Source: Vibrio sp. 10N.286.49.B1 | GTDB lineage: Bacteria > Pseudomonadota > Gammaproteobacteria > Enterobacterales > Vibrionaceae | Direction: 5' to 3' | Assembly (NCBI RefSeq): GCF_002873335.1 | Contig: NZ_MCUW01000034.1 | Coordinates: forward strand, 1-24,552 | DNA: 24,552 bases | Made by a program: the position numbers and the translations under genes | Shown here: positions 15,960-23,775 of the stretch, piece after piece | Layout of the letters: every line of letters begins with the position of its first letter | Position numbering within the stretch: position 1 is the stretch's first letter | Notes under the pieces: generated by a model | The model's input: the letters and a program-made list of their open reading frames with translations, nothing else | Told to the model about the DNA's origin: nothing | The model's database searches: none

Positions 15960-16299
15960 AGGTATGACGTTACTTGAGGTCCTTGTTGCACTGGCTATTT
16001 TTGCAACCGCAGCGATTGCGGTTGTGCGCTCTGTGTCTCAGCATATCAATACATTAAGCTACCTAGAAGAGAAAACCTTTGCCGCGATGGTGGTTGATAA
16101 TCAAATGGCTAAGGTGATGCTCGATACTGCTACTTTAAAAGCCGCGACGGGCAAAGAAACACTTGCTGGGCGAGAGTGGTTTTGGCGTGTGACGCCCGTG
16201 AAGACCTCTGAGGCTCTCCTTAATGCCTTTGATGTGAGTGTTGCGACGGACAAGAAAGCCAGTCCAATCGTCACGGTAAGGAGCTATGTTGCGAAATAG
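15946..16299 (+). CDS. gspI: Minor pseudopilin GspI (EpsI)
   Basis: GspI nucleates the minor pseudopilin complex with GspJ and GspK. From ATG 15946 the protein is 117 aa, with a short leader MKNVRG and then MTLLEVLVALAIFATAAIAV: cleavage after G6, Glu at +5. The start is chosen because AGGGA lies 8 nt upstream and the leader matches remembered V. cholerae EpsI; in-frame ATGs at 15943 and 15928 would add 1 or 6 residues. It begins inside gspH, and its last 14 nt overlap gspJ, so H, I and J are probably translationally coupled. Confidence 0.94.
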   Translation: MKNVRGMTLLEVLVALAIFATAAIAVVRSVSQHINTLSYLEEKTFAAMVVDNQMAKVMLDTATLKAATGKETLAGREWFWRVTPVKTSEALLNAFDVSVATDKKASPIVTVRSYVAK

Positions 16300-17056
16300 A
16301 GTGCAAGCCAATAAAACACGCTTACGTTATCCGCTAGGTTGTGACCTAAGAATGAGTAAAGAAAGGCTGATAAACACAAATCGAAGAACGATACGTGGCT
16401 TTACGCTCATTGAGGTGTTAGTGGCTATGGCTATTTTTGCCAGCTTAAGTGTTGCGGCATATCAGGTTGTGAATCAGGTGCAGCGCAGCAATGAACTGTC
16501 TCAAGAGCGCAGTACGCGTTTACAAGAAGTTCAGCGAGCGTTTGTGTACCTGGATAGTGACTTTCGACAAATGGCATTGCGACAGTTTCGTCATGAGGGA
16601 GAGGTCGCGTCATCTCGCTTGATTCTCTGGCAACAAAACTTGCTAGACTCGGATGAAAAAGGCGTGCTGTTTACCCGTTCTGGCTGGATAAATCCTCAAG
16701 GTCAATTTCCTCGCGGAGAGGTGGCGAAGATTGGCTATCGTATCAAAGACAATCAGTTGCAAAGGCTATGGTGGCGATACCCCGATACGAGCGTCGGAGA
16801 GTTACCGGTAGAGCGATCTATTTTAACCAAGGTAACGGCTTTGGATATGCGTTTTTATAACGGTGAGACATGGCTGAAAGATTGGCAACAAGATCTTGTG
16901 TTGCCTCAAGCGGTTGAGATCAAGCTAGAACTCGAAGACTATGGTGAAATCACTCGAATTTATCTGACACCGAATGGCACTCTTGGGTCTTCATCGTCAG
17001 CTGGTGGTGCGAACCAAGGTGGAAGTAGTGGCAATGAAGGCGGCGGCAATTCATGA
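16286..17056 (+). CDS. gspJ: Minor pseudopilin GspJ (EpsJ)
   Basis: GspJ forms the pseudopilus tip with GspI and GspK. The frame encodes 256 aa and contains the pilin signature [23 protein letters not shown], with Glu at +5, and the conserved [10 protein letters not shown] and LWWRYPDT segments. The start is ambiguous. ATG 16286 has a full AAGGAG but only 2 nt away (a TTG at 16289 would be better spaced), and it gives a 38-residue leader, unusually long for a prepilin. ATG 16352 gives a normal 16-residue leader but has no clear Shine-Dalgarno. The C-terminus ends in a Gly/Ser-rich low-complexity tail, longer than that of V. cholerae EpsJ as I recall it. It overlaps gspK by 4 nt. Confidence 0.9.
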   Translation: MLRNRVQANKTRLRYPLGCDLRMSKERLINTNRRTIRGFTLIEVLVAMAIFASLSVAAYQVVNQVQRSNELSQERSTRLQEVQRAFVYLDSDFRQMALRQFRHEGEVASSRLILWQQNLLDSDEKGVLFTRSGWINPQGQFPRGEVAKIGYRIKDNQLQRLWWRYPDTSVGELPVERSILTKVTALDMRFYNGETWLKDWQQDLVLPQAVEIKLELEDYGEITRIYLTPNGTLGSSSSAGGANQGGSSGNEGGGNS

Positions 17057-18084
17057 TTCCGAAGCGATCTCATTCCTCTCCACAAAAAGGTGTCGCACTG
17101 ATAGTGATTTTATTGCTACTGGCCATTATGGTATCGATAGCCGCGACAATGTCTGAGCGTTTGTTTAGCCAATTTATCAGGGCCAATAATCAGATTAATT
17201 ATCAACAAGCCTACTGGTATTCGATTGGTGTTGAAGCTTTGGCTGAGGTGGCAATTAAAGAAAGCTATAAAGACAATAAAGACAGCATTAATCTTAATCA
17301 GCCTTGGGCTATTGAAGAGCGAACCTACCCGTTAGATTATGGTGAGGCCACTGGGCATATTGTGGATATGCAGTCGTGTTTTAATGTGAATGCCTTGTCC
17401 AGTATTGCACCGAATGCCAATAGCAACACAAAGCCATTTTTGGTGCAGTTTTTTCAAAGATTACTCGAGCAATATGATGTCGAGAATTACCAAGCAGAGC
17501 AGATTGCTGATTCAACCTGGGAATTCGTCAATAAAGAAACAACAGTGAGATCAGTATCCGGTGTTGGAGATAGTTATTACGAGTCGCTATCTCCTGCTTA
17601 TATGAGTGCGAATGGATTATTGTCTGATCGCTCAGAGCTTCGTGCGATCAACCAAATGAACGGCGATGTGATGCTTAAATTAGGGACAGCAATATGTGCA
17701 CTCCCTATTGCGACATGGCAATTGAATGTGAATACACTCGCAGTTGAAGATGCTGATCTGCTGGTGGCACTATTTTCGCCAAATCTCTCGCGAGACAATG
17801 CGTTGCAGCTGCTGGAAAATAGACCTTTTGATGGTTGGTCTGGTATTGATAAATTTTTTGCCGAATCACAAATGGGAAGCGTGAGCGAGAATACTCGTAA
17901 ACAAGCTTCGCAATATTTGTCGGTCGATAGTGTGTATTTTGAGCTTGATGCTCAGGTGGTGGTTGATGAATCACGACTGAGATTGAGAACGTTGTTTTAT
18001 AGCGAAGACAGAAAAGAAGTGGCGGTAGTACGTCGTCGATTTGGAGGATTGAGTGAGCGAGTTCTTAACCGTTCGACTGAATAG
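17053..18084 (+). CDS. gspK: Minor pseudopilin GspK (EpsK)
   Basis: GspK caps the pseudopilus tip and is the largest minor pseudopilin. The 343-aa precursor has leader [13 protein letters not shown], then [20 protein letters not shown]. Position +5 is Val instead of the Glu found in the other pseudopilins, which is normal for GspK and consistent with it being the last added, uncapped subunit. Two periplasmic cysteines ([10 protein letters not shown] and AICALP) could form a disulfide. An ATGA overlap joins it to gspJ, and its last 32 nt are shared with gspL. Confidence 0.95.
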   Translation: MIPKRSHSSPQKGVALIVILLLLAIMVSIAATMSERLFSQFIRANNQINYQQAYWYSIGVEALAEVAIKESYKDNKDSINLNQPWAIEERTYPLDYGEATGHIVDMQSCFNVNALSSIAPNANSNTKPFLVQFFQRLLEQYDVENYQAEQIADSTWEFVNKETTVRSVSGVGDSYYESLSPAYMSANGLLSDRSELRAINQMNGDVMLKLGTAICALPIATWQLNVNTLAVEDADLLVALFSPNLSRDNALQLLENRPFDGWSGIDKFFAESQMGSVSENTRKQASQYLSVDSVYFELDAQVVVDESRLRLRTLFYSEDRKEVAVVRRRFGGLSERVLNRSTE

Positions 18085-19288
18085 TCAGCCGAATAGTCCA
18101 GTTCACTGGGCTGTGTGGTCGACTGGACAAAAGGAAGTCATAGCCAGTGGAGAGCTGGAGAGTCTTGAGCAACTAGAAAACATCAAAGAGTACGCTCAAC
18201 AGCGAGTGACGTTACTCATTCTATGTTCTCAAGATGTCCATTTTTCAGACGTTGAGATCCCAGCAGGGGCGACTCGCCAGTTTGAAACTATGTTGCCTTA
18301 TTTAATTGAGGATGACATCGCCCAAGATGTGGATGATTTACATTTTTCTATACTGCATAAACAGAGCGGTCAAGCCATGGTCTGTGCTGTAGATAGAGCC
18401 TATCTACTTCAAGTGCTCGCAAGCTTCTCAGCGTGTGGTATTGAGGTGAAAAAGGTGGTGCCAGATGTATTAGCGCTCCCTGAGTTACCATCGATTAATG
18501 CGATTGAATTAAGTGGGCAGTGGTTATTTAGAACCAGCCAGTGGGCGGGCATGGTGGTGGACCAGCCATGGCTTTCAGCGGTGATTGAGTCGGATTACTT
18601 GTCCACTGTATCGGACGACACTGAAAACAAAACGATTACTGTGGATGTGTATTCAGAACTCAGTGATGAAATGTTGCGTGGTTCACCTCATATAACCTGG
18701 CAACCTGCACCGATTGAGATGCCGATGGCACTTTTGTCGCAAGGCGCGGTTGATAGTACCGCAACATTGTTGACGGGAGACCTAAAACCTAAAACATCGT
18801 TTATTAAATACTGGAAAGTATGGCAGAAAGTTGTGATTGCAGCAGGTATTTTACTGGTTGCGCTGATCGCAGAGCAAGTTGTCTTGGTTAGCCAATATGA
18901 ATCACAGGCTGTGGCGTACCGGGCTGAAAGTGAGCGTATCTTCCGGTCCGTTTTTCCTGATAAGAAACGGATACCTACTGTCAGCTACCTTAAAAGACAG
19001 ATGCAAGATGAGCTGACGAAGCTTGGTGGTTCTGGTATTTCAAGCGGCTCTGCGCTGGAATGGCTAGCAAAACTCCCTGATACGATTGGACAAGTAAATG
19101 GAATGCAAGTCATGAGCTTTACCTTTGACGGCAATCGCAATGAAGTTAGGTTGAGTGTCACCAGCCGAGATTTTGAAAGCTTTGAATCGGCTAAGGTCAA
19201 GCTTGAGACTCAGTTTGAGGTGTCGCAAGGCCCATTGAATCGCAATGGCGAACTGGTGATGGGCAACTTTGTCTTGAAGAATAAGTAG
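18053..19288 (+). CDS. gspL: Type II secretion protein GspL (EpsL)
   Basis: GspL anchors the GspE ATPase to the inner membrane and binds GspM. The 411-aa protein has an actin-like cytoplasmic domain (residues 1 to about 245), which includes [20 protein letters not shown] (68-87), then one membrane span (about 260-279) and a periplasmic ferredoxin-like domain with [20 protein letters not shown]. The N-terminus MSEFLTVRL is identical to remembered V. cholerae EpsL. GTG 18053 has GGAGG 5 nt upstream, inside gspK. The gspM start follows 8 nt after the stop. Confidence 0.96.
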   Translation: MSEFLTVRLNSQPNSPVHWAVWSTGQKEVIASGELESLEQLENIKEYAQQRVTLLILCSQDVHFSDVEIPAGATRQFETMLPYLIEDDIAQDVDDLHFSILHKQSGQAMVCAVDRAYLLQVLASFSACGIEVKKVVPDVLALPELPSINAIELSGQWLFRTSQWAGMVVDQPWLSAVIESDYLSTVSDDTENKTITVDVYSELSDEMLRGSPHITWQPAPIEMPMALLSQGAVDSTATLLTGDLKPKTSFIKYWKVWQKVVIAAGILLVALIAEQVVLVSQYESQAVAYRAESERIFRSVFPDKKRIPTVSYLKRQMQDELTKLGGSGISSGSALEWLAKLPDTIGQVNGMQVMSFTFDGNRNEVRLSVTSRDFESFESAKVKLETQFEVSQGPLNRNGELVMGNFVLKNK

Positions 19289-19296
19289 GTCGAAAG

Positions 19297-19791
19297 ATGA
19301 AAGGATTACTAGTAACAGCGCAGAGCTGGTGGATATCAATCAGTCAGCGAGAGCAGCGGCTCGTTATGGTGTGCTCAGCGCTTCTTGTTCTCGGTATTAT
19401 TTACTGGGGCATTCTCTCTCCTTTTGCTGTGCGTACGGAGTTGGCGCAGTCACGAATACAGTCTGAAAAACAGTTGTTATCCTGGGTGAAAGAACAGGCT
19501 GACCAGATTAGTGAGAAACGTCAGGCTGGTGGTGTAGTGGTCTCAAAACAAGCATTGAACCAAATAATTACCTCTTCGACGGGGCGTTTCAATGTTGAGC
19601 TGATTCGAATGCAGCCAAGAGGTGATGAGCTTCAGGTGTGGATCAAACCGATTCCTTTTGAATTCTATGTCAACTGGTTGTTTTATCTTCAAGAGACGCA
19701 TGGCGTTAACGTTGAGATTATGGATATCGATAAGGCTGACCAAAGCGGTGTTATCGAAGTGAATCGCTTGCAGTTTAAGAGGGGCGGTTAA
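19297..19791 (+). CDS. gspM: Type II secretion protein GspM (EpsM)
   Basis: GspM is a small bitopic inner-membrane protein that dimerises and stabilises GspL. The 164-aa protein has a short cytoplasmic N-terminus containing ISQREQRL, one membrane span (about residues 22-40), a helical linker and a periplasmic ferredoxin-like domain. The Shine-Dalgarno is weak (AGG overlapping the gspL stop), suggesting dependence on ribosomes arriving from gspL. The stop overlaps the gspN start by one base (TAATG). Confidence 0.94.
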   Translation: MKGLLVTAQSWWISISQREQRLVMVCSALLVLGIIYWGILSPFAVRTELAQSRIQSEKQLLSWVKEQADQISEKRQAGGVVVSKQALNQIITSSTGRFNVELIRMQPRGDELQVWIKPIPFEFYVNWLFYLQETHGVNVEIMDIDKADQSGVIEVNRLQFKRGG

Positions 19792-20549
19792 TGAAGCGTG
19801 CGATAAAATACGTGGCTGTCGCTACGACCATCTTTACAGCCAGTGTGATTTATCATACACCGGCCCAAGTGGTATTGAGCGTGGCATCGCTGCCACCATC
19901 ACTGGTTATTGATGGTACTGAAGGCACTATATGGCAAGGTAGAGCACAAAATGTGACTTACCAACATCAGCAGCTAGGTGAAGTGAGTTGGCACTTTTCA
20001 TGGTCAAGCTTACTGACGTTATCACCCGAATATGCGGTGCGATTTGGTCGTGGTAGTACGCTTGGTATTGCCGGTAAAGGGAACGTGGGTATCAACTTTT
20101 CTGGTCCTTATGTTCATACGTTGTTGGCATCTCTTCCCGCGGAAAGTGTACTTGATATCTACACGCCACCGGTGCCAGTCAATGCGGGAGGTCAGTTCGA
20201 GCTTGCTATACGCTCTTTGCAATATCAATCACCTTGGTGCGGTACAGGTGACGGTTCGCTCTCCTGGAATGCTGGTTATGTAGAAACACCCGTCGGGAGT
20301 TTGAGCTTTGGGCCTACGGTTGTTGATCTCACCTGTAACGATAGCGTTCTATCAGCGAAGGGTGGACAAAGCAGCGCTCAAGTATCGAGTGAGTTTACTG
20401 GAGAGCTAAAGCCGAGCCGAGAGTATGATTCACAAGCTTGGTTTAAGCCGGGCTCTGACTTCCCTAATTCAATGAAGCAGCAACTCAAATGGTTAGGTAA
20501 TCCGGATAATGAAGGTCGATATTCATTTATTTACAAAGGGCGTTTTTAG
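19791..20549 (+). CDS. gspN: Type II secretion protein GspN (EpsN)
   Basis: GspN is the last gene of many type II secretion operons and is often dispensable; it is a bitopic inner-membrane protein with a beta-rich periplasmic domain of uncertain role. The 252-aa protein has an N-terminal anchor (about residues 6-25) and family features such as GTIWQGRAQNV, WHFSWSSLL and a C-terminal SFIYKGRF. The start overlaps the gspM stop, and a purine-rich AAGAGGGG lies upstream inside gspM. The operon terminator follows 40 nt after the stop. Confidence 0.92.
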   Translation: MKRAIKYVAVATTIFTASVIYHTPAQVVLSVASLPPSLVIDGTEGTIWQGRAQNVTYQHQQLGEVSWHFSWSSLLTLSPEYAVRFGRGSTLGIAGKGNVGINFSGPYVHTLLASLPAESVLDIYTPPVPVNAGGQFELAIRSLQYQSPWCGTGDGSLSWNAGYVETPVGSLSFGPTVVDLTCNDSVLSAKGGQSSAQVSSEFTGELKPSREYDSQAWFKPGSDFPNSMKQQLKWLGNPDNEGRYSFIYKGRF

Positions 20550-20589
20550 GGGGCCTAGGCTGAATAAGTGATGGGTTGGATGTCATAGC

Positions 20590-20613
20590 AAAGGCGGTGT
20601 ATACCGCCTTTTT
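20590..20613 (+). terminator. Terminator of the gspC-N operon
   Basis: A perfect 9-bp stem AAAGGCGGT (20590-20598) with 20603-20611 has a GTAT loop and a T run to 20613. It lies between convergent gspN and cysQ. On the minus strand only a short T run follows, so it may act weakly for cysQ too. Confidence 0.9.
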
Positions 20614-20638
20614 GTATTTTATCTGCACTATAAGTGAG

Positions 20639-20656
20639 GCTCAGTCATTACTGAGC
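20639..20656 (-). repeat. Hairpin over the cysQ stop codon
   Basis: GCTCAGT (20639-20645) and ACTGAGC (20650-20656) form a 7-bp stem with a CATT loop that includes the cysQ TAA (20650-20648 on the minus strand). No T run follows. It may help define the cysQ message 3' end together with the shared hairpin at 20590, or it may be coincidental. Confidence 0.4.
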
Positions 20657-21475
20657 AATAAGAATTGAATCCCAAGGCAAGGCCTGATCACCAATAACAA
20701 TGAAGTTGGGGTTTTCTAGGGTTTCACGTAAGTTGTAAGATAACGGCGTGAGGTGTGTGCTCAGTATTGCTCCCCCAGCTTCCTGTACGATACATTGTGT
20801 GGCTGCGGTATCCCATTCGCCAGTTGGTCCCAGTCTTAGGTAGCAATCGACAGCCCCTTCAGCAACTAAGCAGGCTTTTAGAGCCGCAGACCCTAATGGT
20901 ACTAGGTCGTAATTCCACGCATTACTCATCTTTTCAGTAATGCGATTAATATTTTGTCGACGACTAATCGCGATAGAGATGGATTGATTGGCCATTTCAT
21001 GAGTGTGTATGTTAATCCTCAAATTTTCATCCATCTCAGGAATTTTCCACGCACCTTTACCTTGATAGGCATAGTAAGTCACACCAGAAACCGGTGCGTA
21101 GACCACCCCCATAATAGGTTGATTATCACGTACCAAGGCGATAATTGTCGCAAAATCACCGCTTCTCGCAATAAACTCCTGAGTGCCATCAAGAGGGTCG
21201 ACGAGCCAGTACTCTTGCCACTGAGAGCGTTGTTCTAAGCTAACGTCGGCATCTTCTTCCGATAAGATCGGAATGTCAGGAGTCAGTTGCGAAAGTTGTT
21301 CAAGTATGAGTTTGTGCGCCGCTAAATCCGCACTGGTTACTGGGGTGTCGTTGTCCTTGGTGTAAGACTCATACTCATTTTTTTCATAGATATCGAGAAT
21401 CAGTTGTCCAGCTGAGCGAGCAATATCGATGACATCTGGAATGTGATGAGAAAGGTCAGGTTTGAAATTCGTCAC
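20648..21475 (-). CDS. cysQ: 3'(2'),5'-bisphosphate nucleotidase CysQ
   Basis: CysQ hydrolyses 3'-phosphoadenosine 5'-phosphate (PAP) to AMP, removing the toxic by-product of sulfate assimilation. It belongs to the Li-sensitive inositol-monophosphatase superfamily. Metal-binding motifs are complete: SEED (72-75), DPLDGTQEF (93-101) and GEWDTAA (219-225); TPVTSADLAA (44-53) is the upstream lithium-family signature. Length is 275 aa. The start is a GTG just one base after the nudE stop, with AGGG within nudE as ribosome-binding site, so nudE and cysQ form a coupled pair of nucleotide-hydrolysing enzymes. Confidence 0.95.
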   Translation of the reverse strand: MTNFKPDLSHHIPDVIDIARSAGQLILDIYEKNEYESYTKDNDTPVTSADLAAHKLILEQLSQLTPDIPILSEEDADVSLEQRSQWQEYWLVDPLDGTQEFIARSGDFATIIALVRDNQPIMGVVYAPVSGVTYYAYQGKGAWKIPEMDENLRINIHTHEMANQSISIAISRRQNINRITEKMSNAWNYDLVPLGSAALKACLVAEGAVDCYLRLGPTGEWDTAATQCIVQEAGGAILSTHLTPLSYNLRETLENPNFIVIGDQALPWDSILIAQ

Positions 21476-21476
21476 G

Positions 21477-22034
21477 TTACAGCCCTAGTGTTGGTTTCAT
21501 TTTGAGCACCAGCAGTAGAGCCGTGATGCAACGAGCTTCTGAGAAATCTAAATGTGTGAGTAATTCATCAGCTTGAGCGAGGGGCCATTTGACTATTTCT
21601 AATGGTTCTGGCTCATCACCCTCCAGCTTTTCTGGATAGAGATCCTGCGCCACGAACAGCGTCATGCGACTCGAAAAGTAGGAAGGCGCTAAAATGACTT
21701 CTTTGAGTGGTGTTAAAGAATGAGCACCAAATCCAATTTCTTCTTTAAGCTCTCTTATTGCCGCTTGATCCGCAGACTCCCCCTCATCAATTAACCCTTT
21801 GGGAAAGCCTAGCTCATAGCGCTCGGTGCCTGCAGCGTACTCGCGCACTAATAAAAGATCCCCATGTTCAGTAATCGGAACCATCATGACTGCATTCCGG
21901 CCGCTTGGCTTCATGCGTTCGTAGGTTCGCTTAACCCCGTTTGAAAACTGTAAATCTAGCGCTTCGATTTTAAACAATCTAGATTCAGCAACGGTTTTTT
22001 GGGCTAAGATTTCGGGTCCTTGCTTGGACGACAT
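21477..22034 (-). CDS. nudE: ADP compounds hydrolase NudE (Nudix)
   Basis: NudE hydrolyses ADP-ribose, NADH, Ap3A and related dinucleotides to nucleoside monophosphates. The complete Nudix box GX5EX7REUXEEXGU is at residues 80-102, from G80 through E86, R94-E95-L96, E98-E99 and G101-F102. The 185-aa length compares with 186 in E. coli, and downstream LAPSYFSSRMT and LEGDEPEPLE are family-specific. I choose ATG 22034 because AAGGAGA lies about 7 nt upstream; the frame stays open to 22082 but without conserved residues. It is the first gene of nudE-cysQ. Confidence 0.95.
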   Translation of the reverse strand: MSSKQGPEILAQKTVAESRLFKIEALDLQFSNGVKRTYERMKPSGRNAVMMVPITEHGDLLLVREYAAGTERYELGFPKGLIDEGESADQAAIRELKEEIGFGAHSLTPLKEVILAPSYFSSRMTLFVAQDLYPEKLEGDEPEPLEIVKWPLAQADELLTHLDFSEARCITALLLVLKMKPTLGL

Positions 22035-22224
22035 GGGTATTCTCCTTAGCATTGCGCGACGACATATAGATATTGAGCCCATAGCGCAGTATTTATTGTA
22101 GTGGTTAATATATACCTAACTAACTTCAAGATGCTAGGTTAAGCAACAATTACTTATCGTTGGTATCTTGTTTGAGATGGATGCGTCGTGTTATGCCTGA
22201 TTGTTAATACACGAGTATCGACGT

Positions 22225-22263
22225 ATAAAAAACGGAGCGTAAAGATAAACCTTACGCTCCGTT
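22225..22263 (-). terminator. Terminator of nfuA
   Basis: A perfect 12-bp stem (22231-22242 with 22252-22263; AACGGAGCGTAA) has a 9-nt loop. On the minus strand it is followed by a T run (complement of A22227-A22232). It lies about 50 nt past the nfuA stop and separates nfuA from nudE. Confidence 0.9.
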
Positions 22264-22310
22264 CATTGTGTCGGTGATTTACTCAAGGGTAAATCGTTCA
22301 GAGATTGACT

Positions 22311-22898
22311 CTAGTAGTAAGAGTGCTCGCCGCGATCGTGCTCTGTTACATCACGGACAGCGCTTAGCTCACCTGAGAACTCTTCTAGCAGTTGCTTCTC
22401 AATGCCTTCTTTTAGAGTGACATCGACCATCGAGCAACCGTTGCACCCACCACCAAACTGAACAATGGCGACGCCCTGGTCTGTGATTTCCATTAGGTTG
22501 ACATGACCACCATGGCCTGCAAGTTGTGGGTTCACTTGTGTTTGAATTGCGTATTCAACGCGCTCCATTAATGACGCATCATCGGAGACTTTACGCATCT
22601 TAGCATTAGGTGCTTTAAGCGTGAGCTGAGAGCCCATTTTGTCCGTTACGAAATCAATTTCAGCGTCCTCAAGGAAAGGAAGAGAAAGCTCATCGACATA
22701 CGCCGTTAAGATTTCGTATTTAAATTCTGTATCGTTGCTTTCAATGGCTTCTGGTGGGCAGTATGACACACCACATTCTGCATTTTGTGTACCTGGGTTC
22801 ACAACGAACACACGGATGCTGGTACCTTCAGGCTGTTGAGCCAGAAGTTTTGAAAAGTGACTCTGTGCACTTTCTGTAATAGTAATTGGATTTGACAC
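22311..22898 (-). CDS. nfuA: Fe-S cluster carrier/biogenesis protein NfuA
   Basis: NfuA carries [4Fe-4S] clusters to apo-proteins, especially under oxidative stress or iron limitation. The 195-aa protein has an A-type-like N-terminal domain (residues 1 to about 95) and a C-terminal Nfu domain with the cluster-binding C152-X2-C155 in [12 protein letters not shown]. The N-terminal domain retains C42 and C47 but not the classic A-type carrier cysteine triad, as usual in NfuA. The start is GTG with a modest GGGTA site. It lies downstream of comF and has its own sigma70-like promoter (22936-22964) and terminator (22225). I saw no clear IscR site. Confidence 0.96.
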   Translation of the reverse strand: MSNPITITESAQSHFSKLLAQQPEGTSIRVFVVNPGTQNAECGVSYCPPEAIESNDTEFKYEILTAYVDELSLPFLEDAEIDFVTDKMGSQLTLKAPNAKMRKVSDDASLMERVEYAIQTQVNPQLAGHGGHVNLMEITDQGVAIVQFGGGCNGCSMVDVTLKEGIEKQLLEEFSGELSAVRDVTEHDRGEHSYY

Positions 22899-22935
22899 GA
22901 CGAATACCCGAGTAAATATGTAGGTTATTGCCGCT

Positions 22936-22964
22936 ATTCTACTCTTGAACTAAGCGGAAGCCAA
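22936..22964 (-). promoter_or_regulatory. Sigma70-type promoter of nfuA
   Basis: On the minus strand TTGGCT (22964-22959) and TAGAAT (22941-22936) are separated by exactly 17 bp. They match the -35 and -10 consensus at 4/6 and 5/6 positions. The predicted start near 22930 leaves a leader of about 30 nt before the nfuA GTG. Confidence 0.55.
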
Positions 22965-23007
22965 AATTATTTGTTCACTGTCTGTACAGGACATCGAGTG
23001 AGCAAAA

Positions 23008-23688
23008 TCAGTTTGGTGTGCGGCACAGACAGTAAATATCAATTTTTTCTACGCCCACTTCAAGTAATAATTCACTTAAATGTTTAACCGTAGCGCCAGT
23101 TGTGACCACATCATCAATAATGGCGACGTGTTTAGCGTGTGGTGCTTGTTGTAATGAGAAGGCGCGACGCACATTTTTTTGCCTTGATTTTCGGTCTAAT
23201 GACTTTTGTTTTGGTGTGTTGAGGTGTTTTTTAAAGACTTGCTGCTGAACCTGACTATCTGGGCAAGCCGCGCTGAGTTGTTGTGCCATCATTTCACTTA
23301 GATTAAAGCCACGCCAAAGCTCTTGATACCACACCATTGGAACGGAGATAAGCACTGGTGCCGGTTTAGGCACGTGTTGTTGCAACATCTTAATAAAAGG
23401 TGGGAGTAGCCAGAATTGGCGCTGTTGTTTTATTTTTTGAATAAATAATGAAAGTGGATATCGGTAGTCGCCGACGCACTGCATGGTATGCCAAGGTGGT
23501 GGTGATTTGAGGCATTGGCCACAGAGGCGTGATTCATGAGACAAAGGTAAGGCACATTGTGTACACCGTGGTGCGCTTTGATCCAAATAGTGTTGGCAAT
23601 AATGACACCATAGGTTATGCCCTAATGAGTGGGTTATGCTGAAGCCACAAATATAGCAACGCTTACGTATTAGAATAGTATTGCGCAT
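23008..23688 (-). CDS. comF: ComF-family phosphoribosyltransferase-like protein
   Basis: ComF proteins are needed for natural transformation in several bacteria and combine a zinc-finger region with a type I phosphoribosyltransferase domain. From ATG 23688 the protein is 226 aa. Four CXXC pairs are visible: C11/C14, C28/C31, C42/C45 and C56/C59. The PRPP-binding loop DDVVTTGAT is at 192-200. The frame stays open back to a TTG at 23751, but this has no conserved residues or ribosome-binding site; ATG 23688 also lacks a strong Shine-Dalgarno. It is divergent from bioH. No terminator was seen before nfuA, so some read-through is likely. Confidence 0.9.
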   Translation of the reverse strand: MRNTILIRKRCYICGFSITHSLGHNLWCHYCQHYLDQSAPRCTQCALPLSHESRLCGQCLKSPPPWHTMQCVGDYRYPLSLFIQKIKQQRQFWLLPPFIKMLQQHVPKPAPVLISVPMVWYQELWRGFNLSEMMAQQLSAACPDSQVQQQVFKKHLNTPKQKSLDRKSRQKNVRRAFSLQQAPHAKHVAIIDDVVTTGATVKHLSELLLEVGVEKIDIYCLCRTPN

Positions 23689-23702
23689 TATGATGGTGCC
23701 AG

Positions 23703-23730
23703 TTGACGTTTGTGAGATAGTGATTAGCAT
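23703..23730 (+). promoter_or_regulatory. Candidate promoter of bioH
   Basis: TTGACG (23703-23708) matches the -35 consensus at 5/6 and is followed after 16 bp by TAGCAT (23725-23730), 4/6 to the -10. It would give a leader of roughly 40 nt before bioH. It lies in the 87-bp divergent region with comF. Confidence 0.5.
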
Positions 23731-23775
23731 GAAGGAAAATGAAGTAAACAAAGTTGGAAATCAGTAGGAGAGAAT

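Noticed and set aside
22978..22989. CTGT-N4-ACAG dyad resembling a LexA box between comF and nfuA
   Set aside because: The LexA box of gammaproteobacteria is CTGT-N8-ACAG; the spacing of 4 is wrong and the genes are not typical SOS members.
23689..23751. N-terminal extension of comF from a TTG
   Set aside because: No ribosome-binding site and no conserved residues; it would consume most of the comF-bioH promoter region.
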